From positions 1 through 57,551 of the forward strand of contig JABUQX010097274.1 in the NCBI GenBank assembly GCA_015478945.1: 57,551 nt of DNA. Direction: 5' to 3'. Below, one piece after another: positions 24,250 to 40,440 of the stretch (its first letter is position 1; each line of letters starts with the position of its first letter). Both the position numbers and the translations under genes were made by a program. Source of the DNA: Trachelipus rathkii (lineage: Eukaryota > Arthropoda > Malacostraca > Isopoda > Trachelipodidae). The notes beneath the pieces are model-generated. The model was not told where the DNA came from. It saw only the letters and a program-made list of their open reading frames with translations, and ran no database searches.

Positions 24250-24890
24250 TCTAATAATTTAGAACCCTGTATTGCACCTATGAAAGACTTTATGACACTT
24301 CTTTATTTAGGTGCTCTTGGACACATATATATGTGTAGGAGGCCTATCGCTAAAAATCTTAATGTTCAACCATTTTATCTTCTGATCTATCTATTGCGCC
24401 TATACTATACTAATATATTCAAAACAACAATTGTGTATAATTTACATTTAGATTCAATCATAATTTCTTAATTATATTTTCTGCCATATTCAACAGCTTT
24501 TGCATACTGTCTACTGAGGAAGCTAACAAAACTAGATCATCCCTACAAAAGTACATTAGACATGCTCAAATCTAATCTAGTTTAGTTAATAATTTACCAA
24601 ATTCTTTTATAATACAAAATGAAAAAGAAAGGTGACAAATTTCCTCCCTGTCCAACAACAGTTTTTTTTTATTTTCCATTTATTCGATAGACTATTTTTA
24701 AACTTAACATGAGCAAACTGATTATTATAAATATACACTAAAATATTATACATTGTATCAGGAATTTGCCCCTTTTCGATTTTTTTAAAATAAAACCGTG
24801 TTTGACTAGGTCAAATGCTTTCGAAAGATCTAAGAGCGCCTCATATATGGTTGAACCTCCCCCAAAAGCACTGTAATAGTTTCCTTCAAA
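24250..24890 (-). pseudogene. LINE (non-LTR retrotransposon) reverse transcriptase remnant
   Basis: Read on the minus strand, three RT motifs appear in the right order. Motif A reads ALLDLSKAFDLVKHG (24,797-24,840), with GGGSTIYE just before it. Motif B reads GQGGNLSPFFFILY (24,608-24,655). Motif C reads RDDLVLLASS, then VDSMQKLLNMAE (24,482-24,553), where LINEs usually have YADD. A-B spacing is about 58 codons and B-C about 32, as expected for LINE RT. In-frame stops (for example between A and B) and at least one frame change make it dead. The 5' side is cut by the (GATA)n tract at 24,893. The 3' part after motif C fades out by about 24,250. The enzyme would have reverse-transcribed its RNA at a nicked target site. 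The clade (CR1-, L2- or Jockey-like) is not determined. Confidence 0.85.
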
Positions 24891-24892
24891 GC

Positions 24893-24945
24893 AGATAGAT
24901 AGATAGATAGATTATGATAGATAGATAGATAATAGATAGTATAGA

Positions 24946-25002
<57 letters not shown>
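24893..25002. repeat. (GATA)n microsatellite, interrupted
   Basis: GATA units with slips in the first half and about ten perfect units in the second half. It abuts the 5' side of the LINE RT remnant. Confidence 0.95.
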
Positions 25003-25063
25003 ATAAACAATAAATAACATCACTGAAGACATTTAGAATTCTAAAATTTTAAATACAAATATT

Positions 25064-25093
25064 TGAGAGAGAGAGAGAGGAGAGAGAGAGAGA

Positions 25094-25145
<52 letters not shown>

Positions 25146-25180
25146 AGAGAGGAAAAAGAAAAAAAAAAAAAAAGAAAGGG

Positions 25181-25215
<35 letters not shown>
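25064..25215. repeat. (GA)n microsatellite with an A-rich centre
   Basis: GA repeats are interrupted by GG and by an A-rich segment at about 25,153-25,187. Minus-strand open frames here (Leu/Ser and Phe runs) are artefacts. Confidence 0.95.
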
Positions 25216-27159
<1,944 letters not shown>

Positions 27160-27330
27160 GCACCTCTTGCTCAAGGTTTTTATGAATAGAGAATTGGTAA
27201 GCATGTTCATCAGATGAATCTTAAGAACTAGAGAAAAGATATTGACGGTCATAAATATTGAAACACCAATAATTCCGATTTAAGAAGGTAAATGAAAGGA
27301 AGAGAGATTGTGTCTTATTTTGGTGTTTAG

Positions 27331-27550
27331 GTAGCTGAAGAATTTAGGATAATCATTAGAGTTAGGCAACAAATAAACGGAACGGATAAATTTAGTCCTA
27401 TATTGTTGGCAAGAGAGCTAAGTCAAAAGGTAAAAATTTCGTAATACAAACAACTCGTTGCACTTTGAATTCATAACAAAGACAGTAAGAGGGAGCAGAG
27501 TAGGGTTTGTTGTTGGATCGCCCTACAGTCATCTGAGTTTCGGATATAAA
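27331..27550 (+). pseudogene. Possible LINE ORF1-like fragment
   Basis: The first frame (27,331-27,441, stop-to-stop) reads EEFRIIIRVRQQINGTDKFS, then PILLARELSQKVKI. This resembles the start of an RRM-like ORF1 found in some animal LINEs, of the form FKVIIRF, a Gly-Thr turn, LNP, L-x-K-x-L, then a Val/Ile-Gly turn. After a one-base frame change a second frame (27,446-27,550) reads TKTVRGSRVGFVVGSPYSHL, comparable to the later K-GVI-x-GVP segment of those proteins. ORF1 proteins bind the element's RNA. The piece is short and was matched from memory of the pattern only, so the family is uncertain. It runs opposite to the LINE RT at 24.5 kb and need not belong to it. Confidence 0.4.
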
Positions 27551-27617
27551 TAGCAGAACAAGAGATGGCTTAGAGAACGAAAGGTGATCTTTGTTCTTTA
27601 GGAGAATGAAAATTTGA

Positions 27618-27806
27618 ATGAAGACGAGACTGTTTCAGAAATTAATAAAGAAAAATCACGTAACAGAACAAGTGAGCAATTCCATGACGCTATCAACCCC
27701 GCCACAAGAGGTTACTAACTTCCAAGTTGTGGTGGGGAAGAAGCGGACGAGGGACTGTTTTGGGAAGCTACTCTCTCGAGTACTCAGAGGCAACATTCGT
27801 TTTTAA
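27618..27806 (+). CDS. Short open frame after the ORF1-like piece, unassigned
   Basis: ATG-started, 62 codons, rich in Lys and Arg, in a segment less AT-biased than its surroundings. It follows the ORF1-like fragment on the same strand and could be its decayed downstream part. No zinc-knuckle cysteines or other motif is present. It may be a chance frame. Confidence 0.2.
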   Translation: MKTRLFQKLIKKNHVTEQVSNSMTLSTPPQEVTNFQVVVGKKRTRDCFGKLLSRVLRGNIRF

Positions 27807-27980
27807 AAGTTGTAAAAGATTGTGTTGTTGTTTAATAATTTAATAGTGTGTGTAGCATGTGAAAGGAGGATTTTTTTATGGGTTAGATGTCACATAAATA
27901 TGAAATTTTAAAAAAGGCAGGTGATTCATTGTAAGCTTCGAAGAGTGGTGGGTTCTACAAGATTATAAAGACTCTGATAT

Positions 27981-30030
<2,050 letters not shown>

Positions 30031-30039
30031 GAATACATA

Positions 30040-31560
30040 ATCCTATCAGGAGAAAACTACAAACCGCTCAACTATCCTTTACAGATGTACGAAACTGACC
30101 CTTCTCTGTTAAAATGTGTTTGAAAATTAACTACTATTTAGGTCTAAATTTATAAGGATAATCTACTTTTTGTAATTACCGTGGGCGATTTAAATACTCT
30201 AATTCAGTCTAAAAATATATATATTCAAGCCTTTTTTCTGTAAAATAGTGGTGACAATAACTATTACAGTTTAGGTAATATTTACTATATTATAAATACT
30301 GCCTCATATTTTGTGCTCATGTCAAAAGGTATTGTCACATGAATCAAGCTCCAAATTATTGGTCATAATTGTCTCATATTATCTAATTAATTTTATTTTA
30401 TAAAATCACTCACTGTTACATATAACTCATGAACACACATTTGTCTACGCACAATCAACTCGTGTATATATAAGATAAGATATCTACTAGTGTTGATTCT
30501 GGTTAACTGGTGATGTGTATATGTGTTTTTAATTTGTGCGCGTTATATACTATGTTTGATAATGTTCATCGTTACTTTTTCTTTAATCTTCACTCTTTAA
30601 ATTTATAATTTAAGCTCTATTAAACAACTTTCTAGATACATAGAGGCTATGAGTCAATTGAGACCACCCGCAAAGAGACTAAGCCTCTACATATATACCA
30701 CTCCATTCTCTGGTGCTAGTATACACTGGCTCGGCTTTAGTGTCGTGTCTCAACTGCCTGCGTCTACGCTAGCGTCTATACTAGCCCGCCGTGCTGATGC
30801 GCATCTATAATATGCAAGGTGACGCAAATATTTCGCGTTTCATATGCGCTCATACGCGTTAGCTACGTGACTACCAGGGCAATATTATATCGCTACAGTA
30901 CTTCAGTACTCAGCTTATTAGTAGTTTATTATTCTTAGGCCTAATTTAGGTTCATTATTATTTAGAATAACACTACACATACATCAATCAATAGCACTAA
31001 ATATACACAATATTTATATATATATTATATTATTACACACACACACGTATTTTAAATTCAATGTAATATTAACACACACAATTTATTTAAAACTATTATT
31101 ATTTTTATTTTATTATTATACTTACTGTTCTGTTATTGTTATTATTATTTGATAACTAATCATATACTAGCCCACACATCACTAACATACCTAAATGGTG
31201 TAATATTTTTATTAATGTACTAAGAACATGTGCCAATAAAATAACCATCATTCGAATTGACGAATATGATAGTAATCACTCATAATATCACTACAACCAC
31301 ATCGTCTACATCTCACTTATTACACATATATAGTATTAATATTTATTATAAACATTTTATTTTAATTTTATTTTATATACTATAGTATGCAATAAACTCT
31401 AAATATAGCCTATTGTTATTTATATATGATATATAATTATTTAGTAGAACACGACATGCTACACACAGCATCCTACATCCTCACACACACATATATATAT
31501 ATATACATATACTATACTCATATATATATATATAATAACACAACTTTCTACTGACACCCA
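30040..31560 (+). repeat. Possible third, more decayed copy of the 0.9-kb repeat
   Basis: The layout matches the paired arms: AT-rich DNA, then a GC-rich core (30,715-30,880, with ctacgctagcgtctatacta and gctgatgcgcatctataata), then C-rich/G-poor DNA with CA runs (30,960-31,560). The core can be partly aligned to the reverse complement of 33,760-33,860 (ctacgctacgcactaaccca). The match is short and by eye. Confidence 0.3.
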
Positions 31561-31615
31561 ACTACTACTATATGTAATTTATTGATTGACTATCACGTTA
31601 TTGATTGCTCATATC

Positions 31616-31903
31616 TCAGCTTTGATGCTCAACTTTGTGATGCCTATATATATCAGTTTTGATGAGATAAAACTGCGTTATGATAGTCTTTTGTTCTGAT
31701 ATGGACAGTTTTTCAAATAGGTTCCTTTTAGTATGGTTCGCTGTGCAGGCATGATTATTGATATTGAGTGTACACCTTTCAGGTGTTAAGTGTGATGACA
31801 ACTTTACAAACTTCTGTGTATAAACTGTAATATGTCGTATATGCGTAGTGTTCCTTGCCAATATATATATATATATATATATTACAGCTTTTGGTAATAT
31901 CAT
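31616..31903 (-). CDS. Unassigned 95-codon open frame
   Basis: This minus-strand frame opens in an AT tract that translates to an Ile-Tyr run. It then continues through about 70 codons of ordinary composition, including HACTANHTKRNLFEKLSISE and HHKVEHQS. The second part reads like a coding remnant, perhaps of a transposase, but I recognise no family and no catalytic residues. No partner frame was found on either side. It could also be chance. Confidence 0.2.
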   Translation of the reverse strand: MILPKAVIYIYIYILARNTTHIRHITVYTQKFVKLSSHLTPERCTLNINNHACTANHTKRNLFEKLSISEQKTIITQFYLIKTDIYRHHKVEHQS

Positions 31904-32159
31904 TATACTATAGATGACTTACATTCATTACTTGGCGTTATCTTTTAATCCACCTATATTTAGTATAGATTCATCTTAATAATACATAGTTACATCTATA
32001 TATCACCTTATAGACTACTTATATATACACACATACACTTATATATGATATTATATATATCTTTATTCACACATAATACTACATACTCAACATTAAGTAC
32101 ACTATAGTTACACTATACCATAGACACTTACACTCTACCATAGACCATCATCACATATT

Positions 32160-32174
32160 ATTATATATATATAC

Positions 32175-32206
<32 letters not shown>

Positions 32207-32266
32207 TATATTTATATATTATATTATTAATTATATAATATATATATATATATATATAATATATAT

Positions 32267-32297
<31 letters not shown>

Positions 32298-32317
32298 ATA
32301 ATATATATATATATATA

Positions 32318-32359
<42 letters not shown>

Positions 32360-32365
32360 TAATAC
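32160..32365. repeat. (TA)n tract
   Basis: About 200 bp of imperfect TA repeat, forming the left border of the GC-rich island that follows. Confidence 0.9.
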
Positions 32366-32394
32366 TCAGAATATTTATGTCTTTATATGCGTCA

Positions 32395-32690
32395 GAGAAT
32401 TCGTGTGAGTGCAGTTTTCTTAGCGTGCGGTGTGCGGCGTAAGTCATGGGAACGCGGACAATATTGCGGACTTATTAGTTCGTGCGCAAATTGATGTTGT
32501 GGAGATTGTTTGTGTGCGGAACAGATGGCGTGCGGGACTGTCTTTGTTTAAATATAGTTACCGCGGCGGGACGCACCCAGCGGGTGCGGGTGGACTGCAT
32601 TTTGTGGTGAGGATGGGTCTCATTATTTGTACTCTGTGTTATTTCTTAGATGATTTTTTCAGTTTATATTTGATAACTTTATAATTGATG
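32395..32690 (+). other. GC-rich island with an 84-codon frame, unassigned
   Basis: The first about 220 bp is strikingly richer in G and C than the flanks (gcgtgcggtgtgcggcgtaa, ccgcggcgggacgcacccag). A GTG-started frame (32,430-32,684) crosses it, with Asp/Val-rich and Arg-rich parts, and ends in hydrophobic T-rich codons. No family was recognised. Island plus (TA)n border suggests inserted DNA. It could also be a CpG-type exon, but no splice frame could be set. Confidence 0.25.
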
Positions 32691-33679
32691 GGAAAGGATC
32701 ATAGATTAACATTAAATCTAGATACAATTCATCATGTATTGATGTGAGAAATAACTCATTTATTCTTTATACTTCTGCCTTATACAGTATATATTGTTAA
32801 TTTTATTAATCTTTTATGTGTACAGTATTTAAAGCTATAAACTAATGTTACTGTTAGCTGTGTGTTATTTATGGTTTTGCTTTATTATACTAAGCCGTTT
32901 ATAAATATATAATATTATATTAGTATTATTTTATATATATATATTAATTAATATATATTAATATTTATAATATAATATATATATTAATATATATATATAC
33001 TTAAATTAATAATATTTATTATTATTATTATTATTTTAATTTATTATTATTTATATATATTATATATATTATATTTTATTAATATATTTATTATTTATTT
33101 TAAATTATTATTATTATTATATTATTAATAATGATAATATATTTATACAGGATTTTACGGTGTTGCGCGTAGTTCTATAAGGTCACAGCAATCGATAGTA
33201 CTAAATGTAGCATACATAAATCATATTTTATCAAATTACAAGTGATCGTGTTAGTGTGTGTGTTCATCACGCTGTGAGAATTAACAGGGTACTCTCAGCG
33301 CAGTAATAAATATAGGTCAGTGTGGGTTATTGTCACTCTCTTTCCTGCGTTTGTTGAGAGTTGTAATACATCTTGTCATTTGTAGCAGTATATCACTTTT
33401 GACGATGTGCTGGGAACTTCTGATGTGACATAACCAAGACGTTAAGGCTTGAGTGGTAAGGAAGTTGTGAGATAGCTTTGAGTGGGATACTAAACGCTGA
33501 TGTTGTAGTTATTGAGTTCGTGTAGTCTGCGACCTTCTACTTTGTTGTGTCGGGTATATGTGTAGTTTGTAGATGTGTGTTGTGGGTTGATTTGTTGATG
33601 TGATATTGTAGTTGGAGTGTGTGTATGACAGATTGGGTGGCTGGGACGGGTATTACGGTGGAGATAGGTTATACAAAGG
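32691..33679. other. AT-rich then GT-rich sequence, no gene
   Basis: 32,910-33,130 is mixed (TA)n and (ATT)n. 33,240-33,679 is G- and T-rich with tgtgtgt runs and few C. It is the strand mirror of the C-rich blocks to its left and continues the inverted arm that follows. Confidence 0.5.
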
Positions 33680-34600
33680 TGGGGACTGGACTCAACAAGG
33701 GGGCGTAATAATGTAGAACGCTACGGTCATAAGGTGGATGGGAAATATCGCTGACCGGGTCGAGGACTGTACAGTGGCTTGTGCATAGAATATAACGTCT
33801 ATAGCTGTGCTTGCGATTATCGCATAACCTGTATGGGTTAGTGCGTAGCGTAGTATTATTACGTGAACAACCAAGTATTTATATAGTACATTTATAATAT
33901 AAAGGGCTATTAATGCCTACTACTTAAAGACAGATCATAATAAATTCAACGTCATATATGGGCAAATAATTGACCCAGGTGATTAATATAAAATTAGGGT
34001 GATCGTGGAGTATACGTATAACAATACGTTGTCATATTACGTGACAACTCGTTTGGTGCACCCTTATTCGATAGAGGTTAGCTCTAATAAATATTTAGGG
34101 TGTGAGTTGCCAAAAAATATATTTAATATAAGTGTGATTTTTAAAAAATAAAAAAAAATGTTATCTTATATATAATAAATATTATTGAGTGAGTGTTTCA
34201 TCAAAATAATATTTGGGTTCTTCAAAAATTTGAGTAGGTTCATCAAAATAATCTGGTTCTCAAAAATACTTAGGTAGTTGCTAGTGAATAACATACGTGG
34301 TAGTACCAATATAATTGACCCATGGATACGTGAAGGGTTGTTACGAATAATAATGGTTTATCTAAATTTACTCTAAAAAGGTAACAAGGCCGTGACATAA
34401 GAAAAGGTCAGGTGTCAGGTAATAAAATTTGTGGTGACTCAAATAATAGTCAAATGATCTACAAAAAGGTATAATAATGAGATCAAAATAAAGGTCAAGG
34501 TTCAGGTAAAAAATATTTGGGTGACTAATAATATAGAGTAATAAAAAAAGGTCTACGGTACGGTGGTTACCAAATATATGGACTAGGTGTCCGGAATACA
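33680..34600 (-). repeat. Unnamed ~0.9-kb repeat, right (inverted) arm
   Basis: The reverse complement is collinear with 20,519-21,430. Anchors are gtccggaata (34,589), atatttagggtgtg (34,090), cacccttattcg (34,059), the cataacctgtatgg region (about 33,822), and ataaggtggatgggaaat (33,729). The outer end again meets a (TA)n tract (34,620). Minus-strand frames of 60-77 codons occur, but they do not match the frame in the other arm, so no protein is conserved. Within 34,400-34,560 a sub-unit (aaaggtcaggtgtcaggtaa, then aaaggtcaaggttcaggtaa) repeats at about 87 bp. Confidence 0.6.
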
Positions 34601-34619
34601 TTACCTATACTTTTAACTT

Positions 34620-34930
34620 TATTATAATATTATTTTTATATATATCTATATATATATATATTCTATTAAATTAATATACTTAATTATAATATATTATATA
34701 TTTAATATATATATACTATATTAATATCTATATATATAATATATATAAAATTATTAATATAAAATATATATATATATATATTATATAATATATATTATCT
34801 ATATATATTAATATATAACTAATATATATATATATTAAATTATTATATATTAAAATATATATATCATTATATATTTATATATATATATATATAATATATC
34901 TAATATATATTATTATATATATATTTCAGA
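34620..34930. repeat. (TA)n tract
   Basis: About 310 bp of imperfect TA repeat next to the right arm. Confidence 0.9.
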
Positions 34931-35519
34931 TAAATAATACACACTCACATTCTACTGGGCTCCTATATATATAACTACCTATATAATCTAAGGAGGGGAG
35001 AGTGTGTACTCGCTTTCACACGTCTTCGAGTCAGGAGCGAAATGTCTCAGCACCATAATATGGAGAGTGTATGCGGCTTTATCACAATGTGACGAACCCG
35101 CAGTTTGCGAACTGGGCCTCGCTGTCTAGTATCTTTGAGCTGAGTGTGTATCATACGTGACTTTCAGCACATATAAAGGACGCATCTCGACTATTTTCAT
35201 AGATGTCTTATAATAATGTAGATATAAGATAAAAATGCTACTAATAAGTGTACCACATAATCTGTATATACTCATTATAATTAACATACAAATAATACTT
35301 TGATCGAGTGATTAATGTGGAAACCTAAATACCTCTGAGCGGTGCATATATGGGATTCCGCTGCGGAGATGCTACTTGTTATATGTGTGTATAGATTATT
35401 ATGTGATTTGATTCATCTCTTGTGTATGATCATTATTATTTAGGAGCACCATATACTTATTAGTCTGGATTAGATCTTGTGTGTGTACATCTGTTATAGT
35501 GTTTCACTTAATACAAATT
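34931..35519. other. Non-repetitive sequence, no gene seen
   Basis: Normal-complexity DNA bounded on both sides by (TA)n. No frame longer than 60 codons and no recognised motif. Confidence 0.45.
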
Positions 35520-36182
35520 TTAATATATATATATATATTATCATATAATTATTAATTATTATTATTATATTATATTCTTATATATTATCATTATTAATTA
35601 ATATTATTTTTATCTATTATTATATTATTATATAATTATTTATATATATATAATTTATATATAATATATTATTAATTATTATATTTTATTATATATTATT
35701 ATATAATAATTAAAACACTATATTTTAATTATAAAATTCATTTTTATATTTCACTAATTATCAACTATCTAATCACTAGATTAATTATTTAATATATTTT
35801 ATATTATTATGCTTTACTCAATTACATCATTATAGTTATTATAATATTAATATATTTTTTGTATGATCATATACTGTATAATATATATATTACTACTATT
35901 ACTATACTATTATTTATATATATTTAAATTTATAATTATTCTTCTTCTTCTTTCTATTCTCATTATTAATTTATAATATATAAATATATATATAATATAT
36001 ATATTATAATATATATTTTTATATTTATTATTACTAAATATATTATTATTAATATATTAATATATATATTATATATATATAATATTATATATATTATAAT
36101 TATAATTAATATATTATATATATATTAATATATTCTATATAATATATATATTATATATATTATAATATATTATATATATTAA

Positions 36183-36241
<59 letters not shown>

Positions 36242-36260
36242 TATCATATATACACTATTA
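35520..36260. repeat. Long (TA)n/(ATT)n-rich tract
   Basis: About 740 bp of almost pure A and T, with a perfect (AT)n core at about 36,190-36,235. Confidence 0.9.
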
Positions 36261-39200
36261 ATATTATAGTATATGATATTATTTCGGATTGAACTTCGAC
36301 ATATATAGAGATTAAATGTTGGAATGTTCAAAAGTGAAATATTTACTACTCAAGAGAGCATGGAAGTGAAGTACCATATATTTTTAATACACTTTCCTAT
36401 TTCGCATAATTTGGGCGACGCTTCTTAATGAAAAATCTAGATAATAATATAGATTTGAGTTGATTCATATCTGCATCATATAGATGTGTATTATGTTTAT
36501 TTCTCATCTTCTAAGGCAGATTTATACAATCTAGGGTATTTAAAAAATCTCTAATAATATACTTAACAAAGAACAATAATATATATTATAAATTACATAA
36601 TATATTAAAACTACCAATTTTTGCCTTGAAATAAATATTTAAATATAACTCTAAATGCAAATAAAATTAATTATGATAGTGATAAGTTATTAAAAAGCCT
36701 ATTATATGAATTATAATAATTAATAAATGAAAGTATATAAATTAATATATAATGAAAACTTAATATTTGTGCGCCTTTCAAAGCTACGAACAAGACAGTG
36801 TGTGTGAGCACTCCTGTGTGGTGAAATAACTAAAAATCTGAGAATTTACTTCAAATCACATCATATATTTACTTGCTGTATAGATACAAAAAAGAAAATA
36901 AAATAAAAAACATTGAAAAAGTATAATTGTGTGTGAGTAGAGTGTTTTTTTACTAGATTTCTCTGTAATGTATCGCATGCTTATACTCGTGACTACCTCC
37001 GGACAGGTAACACTTAATTGGTATTAACAGTGCGATGAGTTCAATACTGTGTGTGATAGAAAAGGATCAATAGATGAGAGGCGGAGCTTTCCTTTAGCCT
37101 AATTTTCTCATTCTTGTTACCGCGTCTATCTTCAATAAATTCATGATTTGGACGAATTAAGCTCACACTCACTAGTTATCTCATATCTCTTCATCATCCA
37201 AACTCTTCTTTTCCAACACATGTTTTTTCAAATCTGTTTTCTTCCGGAATGGTCTGAGCGTTCATATAATCCAATAATTACCTGATTATTAGATAAAAGA
37301 ACTCACTAAGTCCTTAAAGATCGAGTTTTCAGATAGTCCTAGAGTGTTTTCACTACTCACCCATGTTTTGATGATAGACTCATTATTTATGTGGCATCTA
37401 TTGTTGATCTTCCGTATATTGTGTGTGTAGGTCGTCTGAGACATTTGTTTCTATAGGTAATTTTGAATTATCTATCTATAGACTACTGATCTTACCGTGT
37501 ATTAAATATAAGTATGGACAGTAAAATTATATAGTGCTCTAAAGAAAATGAATGCTAGAGCCAAATAAAATTCACTTTTTTAGATAATTTAGAACTACTC
37601 GCTATACTGATATCCGCTATGTTAATCTCAAATATGATGAAATACAAATGAATAAAAATGAATCTTGGGTATAACGATGAAAATGCACGAAGGGATAATT
37701 AAAAGACGATAATGATGAGAATATGATAATAGAATTCATGGTTTAATTAGTGCCCACAGCTCTCAGTTCAAATTTAAATATATGCTCTAGTTCCGAATAT
37801 CATCTCTCTAAAATCAACTGACATAAATTATCATCTTTTCTTCATCATAAAATATTTAAACAACAATGCTTGGGGACCTCACACACAGAATGAAAGAGAG
37901 TGACCAAGAGCAGAAGTGGATTCCGATTCCCATATGAAAGGGTGCATTGTGTTATGAGAATAGTAAGCAAGTTTAAAACAACATTCATATATCAGTCGAC
38001 ACTATAGTCCAAAAATAAATACAGACATTTGAAAAGTGAGACTGTATTGAGCGTATTTTATACTGAGCTGGAGGTCACGTAAGGGTAGAAGGATAAGCAT
38101 CAATCAAGCAGCTGGAGTATGGATCATCAAAAAATTTATGGGATAGATTACATGATTTAAAAGAAAGATTAAGTACAAAGATTGTCAGTCATTCATACTT
38201 CTCAAATTAAAGTAGACTGTCTCAACAAATAGGAACATATCCAATAACAAATCATTGAAAGTAGTATAGTCTGGCAAACAGCATCATTTGAACAGCACCT
38301 ATGCGAGAATCCTAACAGAAACAAAAAATTATCGATACGATATAAGTACCTCTGCAATTAGCAAAAAATGTCAATAAAGATGGATAAGAACTAAATAAAT
38401 AAGTGATGGAAGAGTGAGTGAGTTAATATAATATTCAGACTGTCATTAATAAAGACATTCATATTGTTCTGTGCTAGTCACGCTATACTACGAAGCTAGA
38501 CAAGATCAAGTGGGGTCTTACACTCGAATACAAACTAATTTGGAGGTTTCATCAAGAGCAACAGTGGATACAAGAAGCCGCTCGTCACAGTTTAGGGGAG
38601 TCTCATAGATATTTCACTATATGTGTATAACATATTCAAAGACTTAGTTCGGTGGTATATTAGCGGTATATATGGAAAAGAAGACGAAATAAGGCTTTTA
38701 CTGTAATTACGTTAAACTTTATAGAGACTATACGAACGTCTCGTGTCTCATAGATAAATAAATCGTTCGTATACCGTAAGAGGGATTCTTGTGGTCTATA
38801 ATTATAATGCTTAATATACAAGAAATATCACGTTAGGATAGATATATTGTGCTTACCTATAAACGGATAATAAGAATTTTGGACAAATTCGTGCAAAGAG
38901 TTCTGCTAGATTCCTGCATACTTACAGGGTCCCTGGTAAGAGAAAATTGATTGAATATCTCATTCATGACAAAAATTGTAAGAAAATAGGAGAGATAGTA
39001 AGATGTCGTAGTGAAAGGCAGTTCGTCTTGAAGCTCTTTGAATGTTCTAGTTTGCTATATAGTCTTTTTTATATTAAAAAAAGTTGTAAACTTTGAATTG
39101 TGCTCTCTACTCTAAATTTGTAGGATAAATGATTTTTTTTTGTAGTGTTAAGATGTTTAAGTCGATTTATGATATAGTACATAAATATTTTTTATTAGTG

Positions 39201-39479
39201 TGAACATGTTGTATTTGGTTATAATTTTGTAGTTACTTAATATCTACAAATTTTAATCATTATATCTTAATTGTATAAATAATTAGCTTATTTCATATTA
39301 ATAACATGACCAAGATGTAATAGTTATTCAATAGCATATACGCTGGTAAGTCACCCACGATGCATCTCACTGATAATAAATAAAATGTTTTATAATGTAG
39401 CTTCCGCCAATTCTTGATGTAAATAAATAGATCTTATATCACTTTTTCATGTTTTTTTTTTTTTTTATTATTTTTTTTG
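36261..39479. other. 3.2 kb of non-repetitive sequence, no gene identified
   Basis: This is one of the longest stretches free of (TA)n. It has normal complexity, but no frame reaches 60 codons, and I recognise no transposon or exon motif. Around 38,280-38,400 a plus-strand run (EQHLCENPNRNKKLSIRYKY) looks slightly coding-like but stops soon after. It may hold TE debris too decayed to read. Confidence 0.4.
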
Positions 39480-39670
39480 ATTATATATTAATTCATATAT
39501 CACTATATATAAATATATATATATTAATATATATAATTATATTAAATATATACTATTAAATAATATATATTAATATATATTTAATACTATATATTATATA
39601 TATTATTATTAATATATATAATATTTAATATATAATTAATAATATATATATAATTAAGTATATAATACAG

Positions 39671-39706
<36 letters not shown>

Positions 39707-39900
39707 ATATATTATATATTAATATATATTATATATATATACTATAATAATATTAATTTATATATATATATATATATATATATTATTAATATATATAATA
39801 TTATATATTTATATAATATATACTATATATTATATATATATATATATAATATTAATATATATATAATATATTATTTATGATATACATAGATTATAATATT
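39480..39900. repeat. (TA)n-rich tract
   Basis: Imperfect TA repeat over about 420 bp, preceded by a T-run near 39,452. Confidence 0.9.
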
Positions 39901-39981
39901 TGAAATATATATTTTCTCACAAAAATATAAAATTTTTTTATGCAAGCAAATAAAAAATATATATTATATACAATTAAGAGT

Positions 39982-40005
39982 GGGGTGTGGGGTGGGGGGT
40001 GGGGG
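39982..40005 (+). other. G-quadruplex motif
   Basis: Four G-runs of 4, 4, 6 and 5 are separated by loops TGT, T and T. This fits the strict G4 rule (G4+ with loops of 1-3). It is isolated between two (TA)n tracts. Confidence 0.85.
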
Positions 40006-40019
40006 AGCTGTTTTAAGAT

Positions 40020-40200
40020 TTTTAATTTTAAATATTTGCTAATATTTATATATTATAATATATATAAATAATTAAATTGTGAATTACTATATATAATTAA
40101 TATATATAAATATAATATAGCTACATTAATATTTAATCTACTCTAGGTATGGACGGCTTAATTTTTAAAATATATATATATATATAATATATATTATATA

Positions 40201-40239
<39 letters not shown>

Positions 40240-40368
40240 TTATATATATATAATTATATATTATTTTATTTATATATATATATATAATATCTTATTATAT
40301 ATATATATATATTATTTTATATTATATATCAATTATATATAATTATATATTATATAGTATATTAATAT

Positions 40369-40400
<32 letters not shown>

Positions 40401-40409
40401 ATATATACT

Positions 40410-40440
<31 letters not shown>

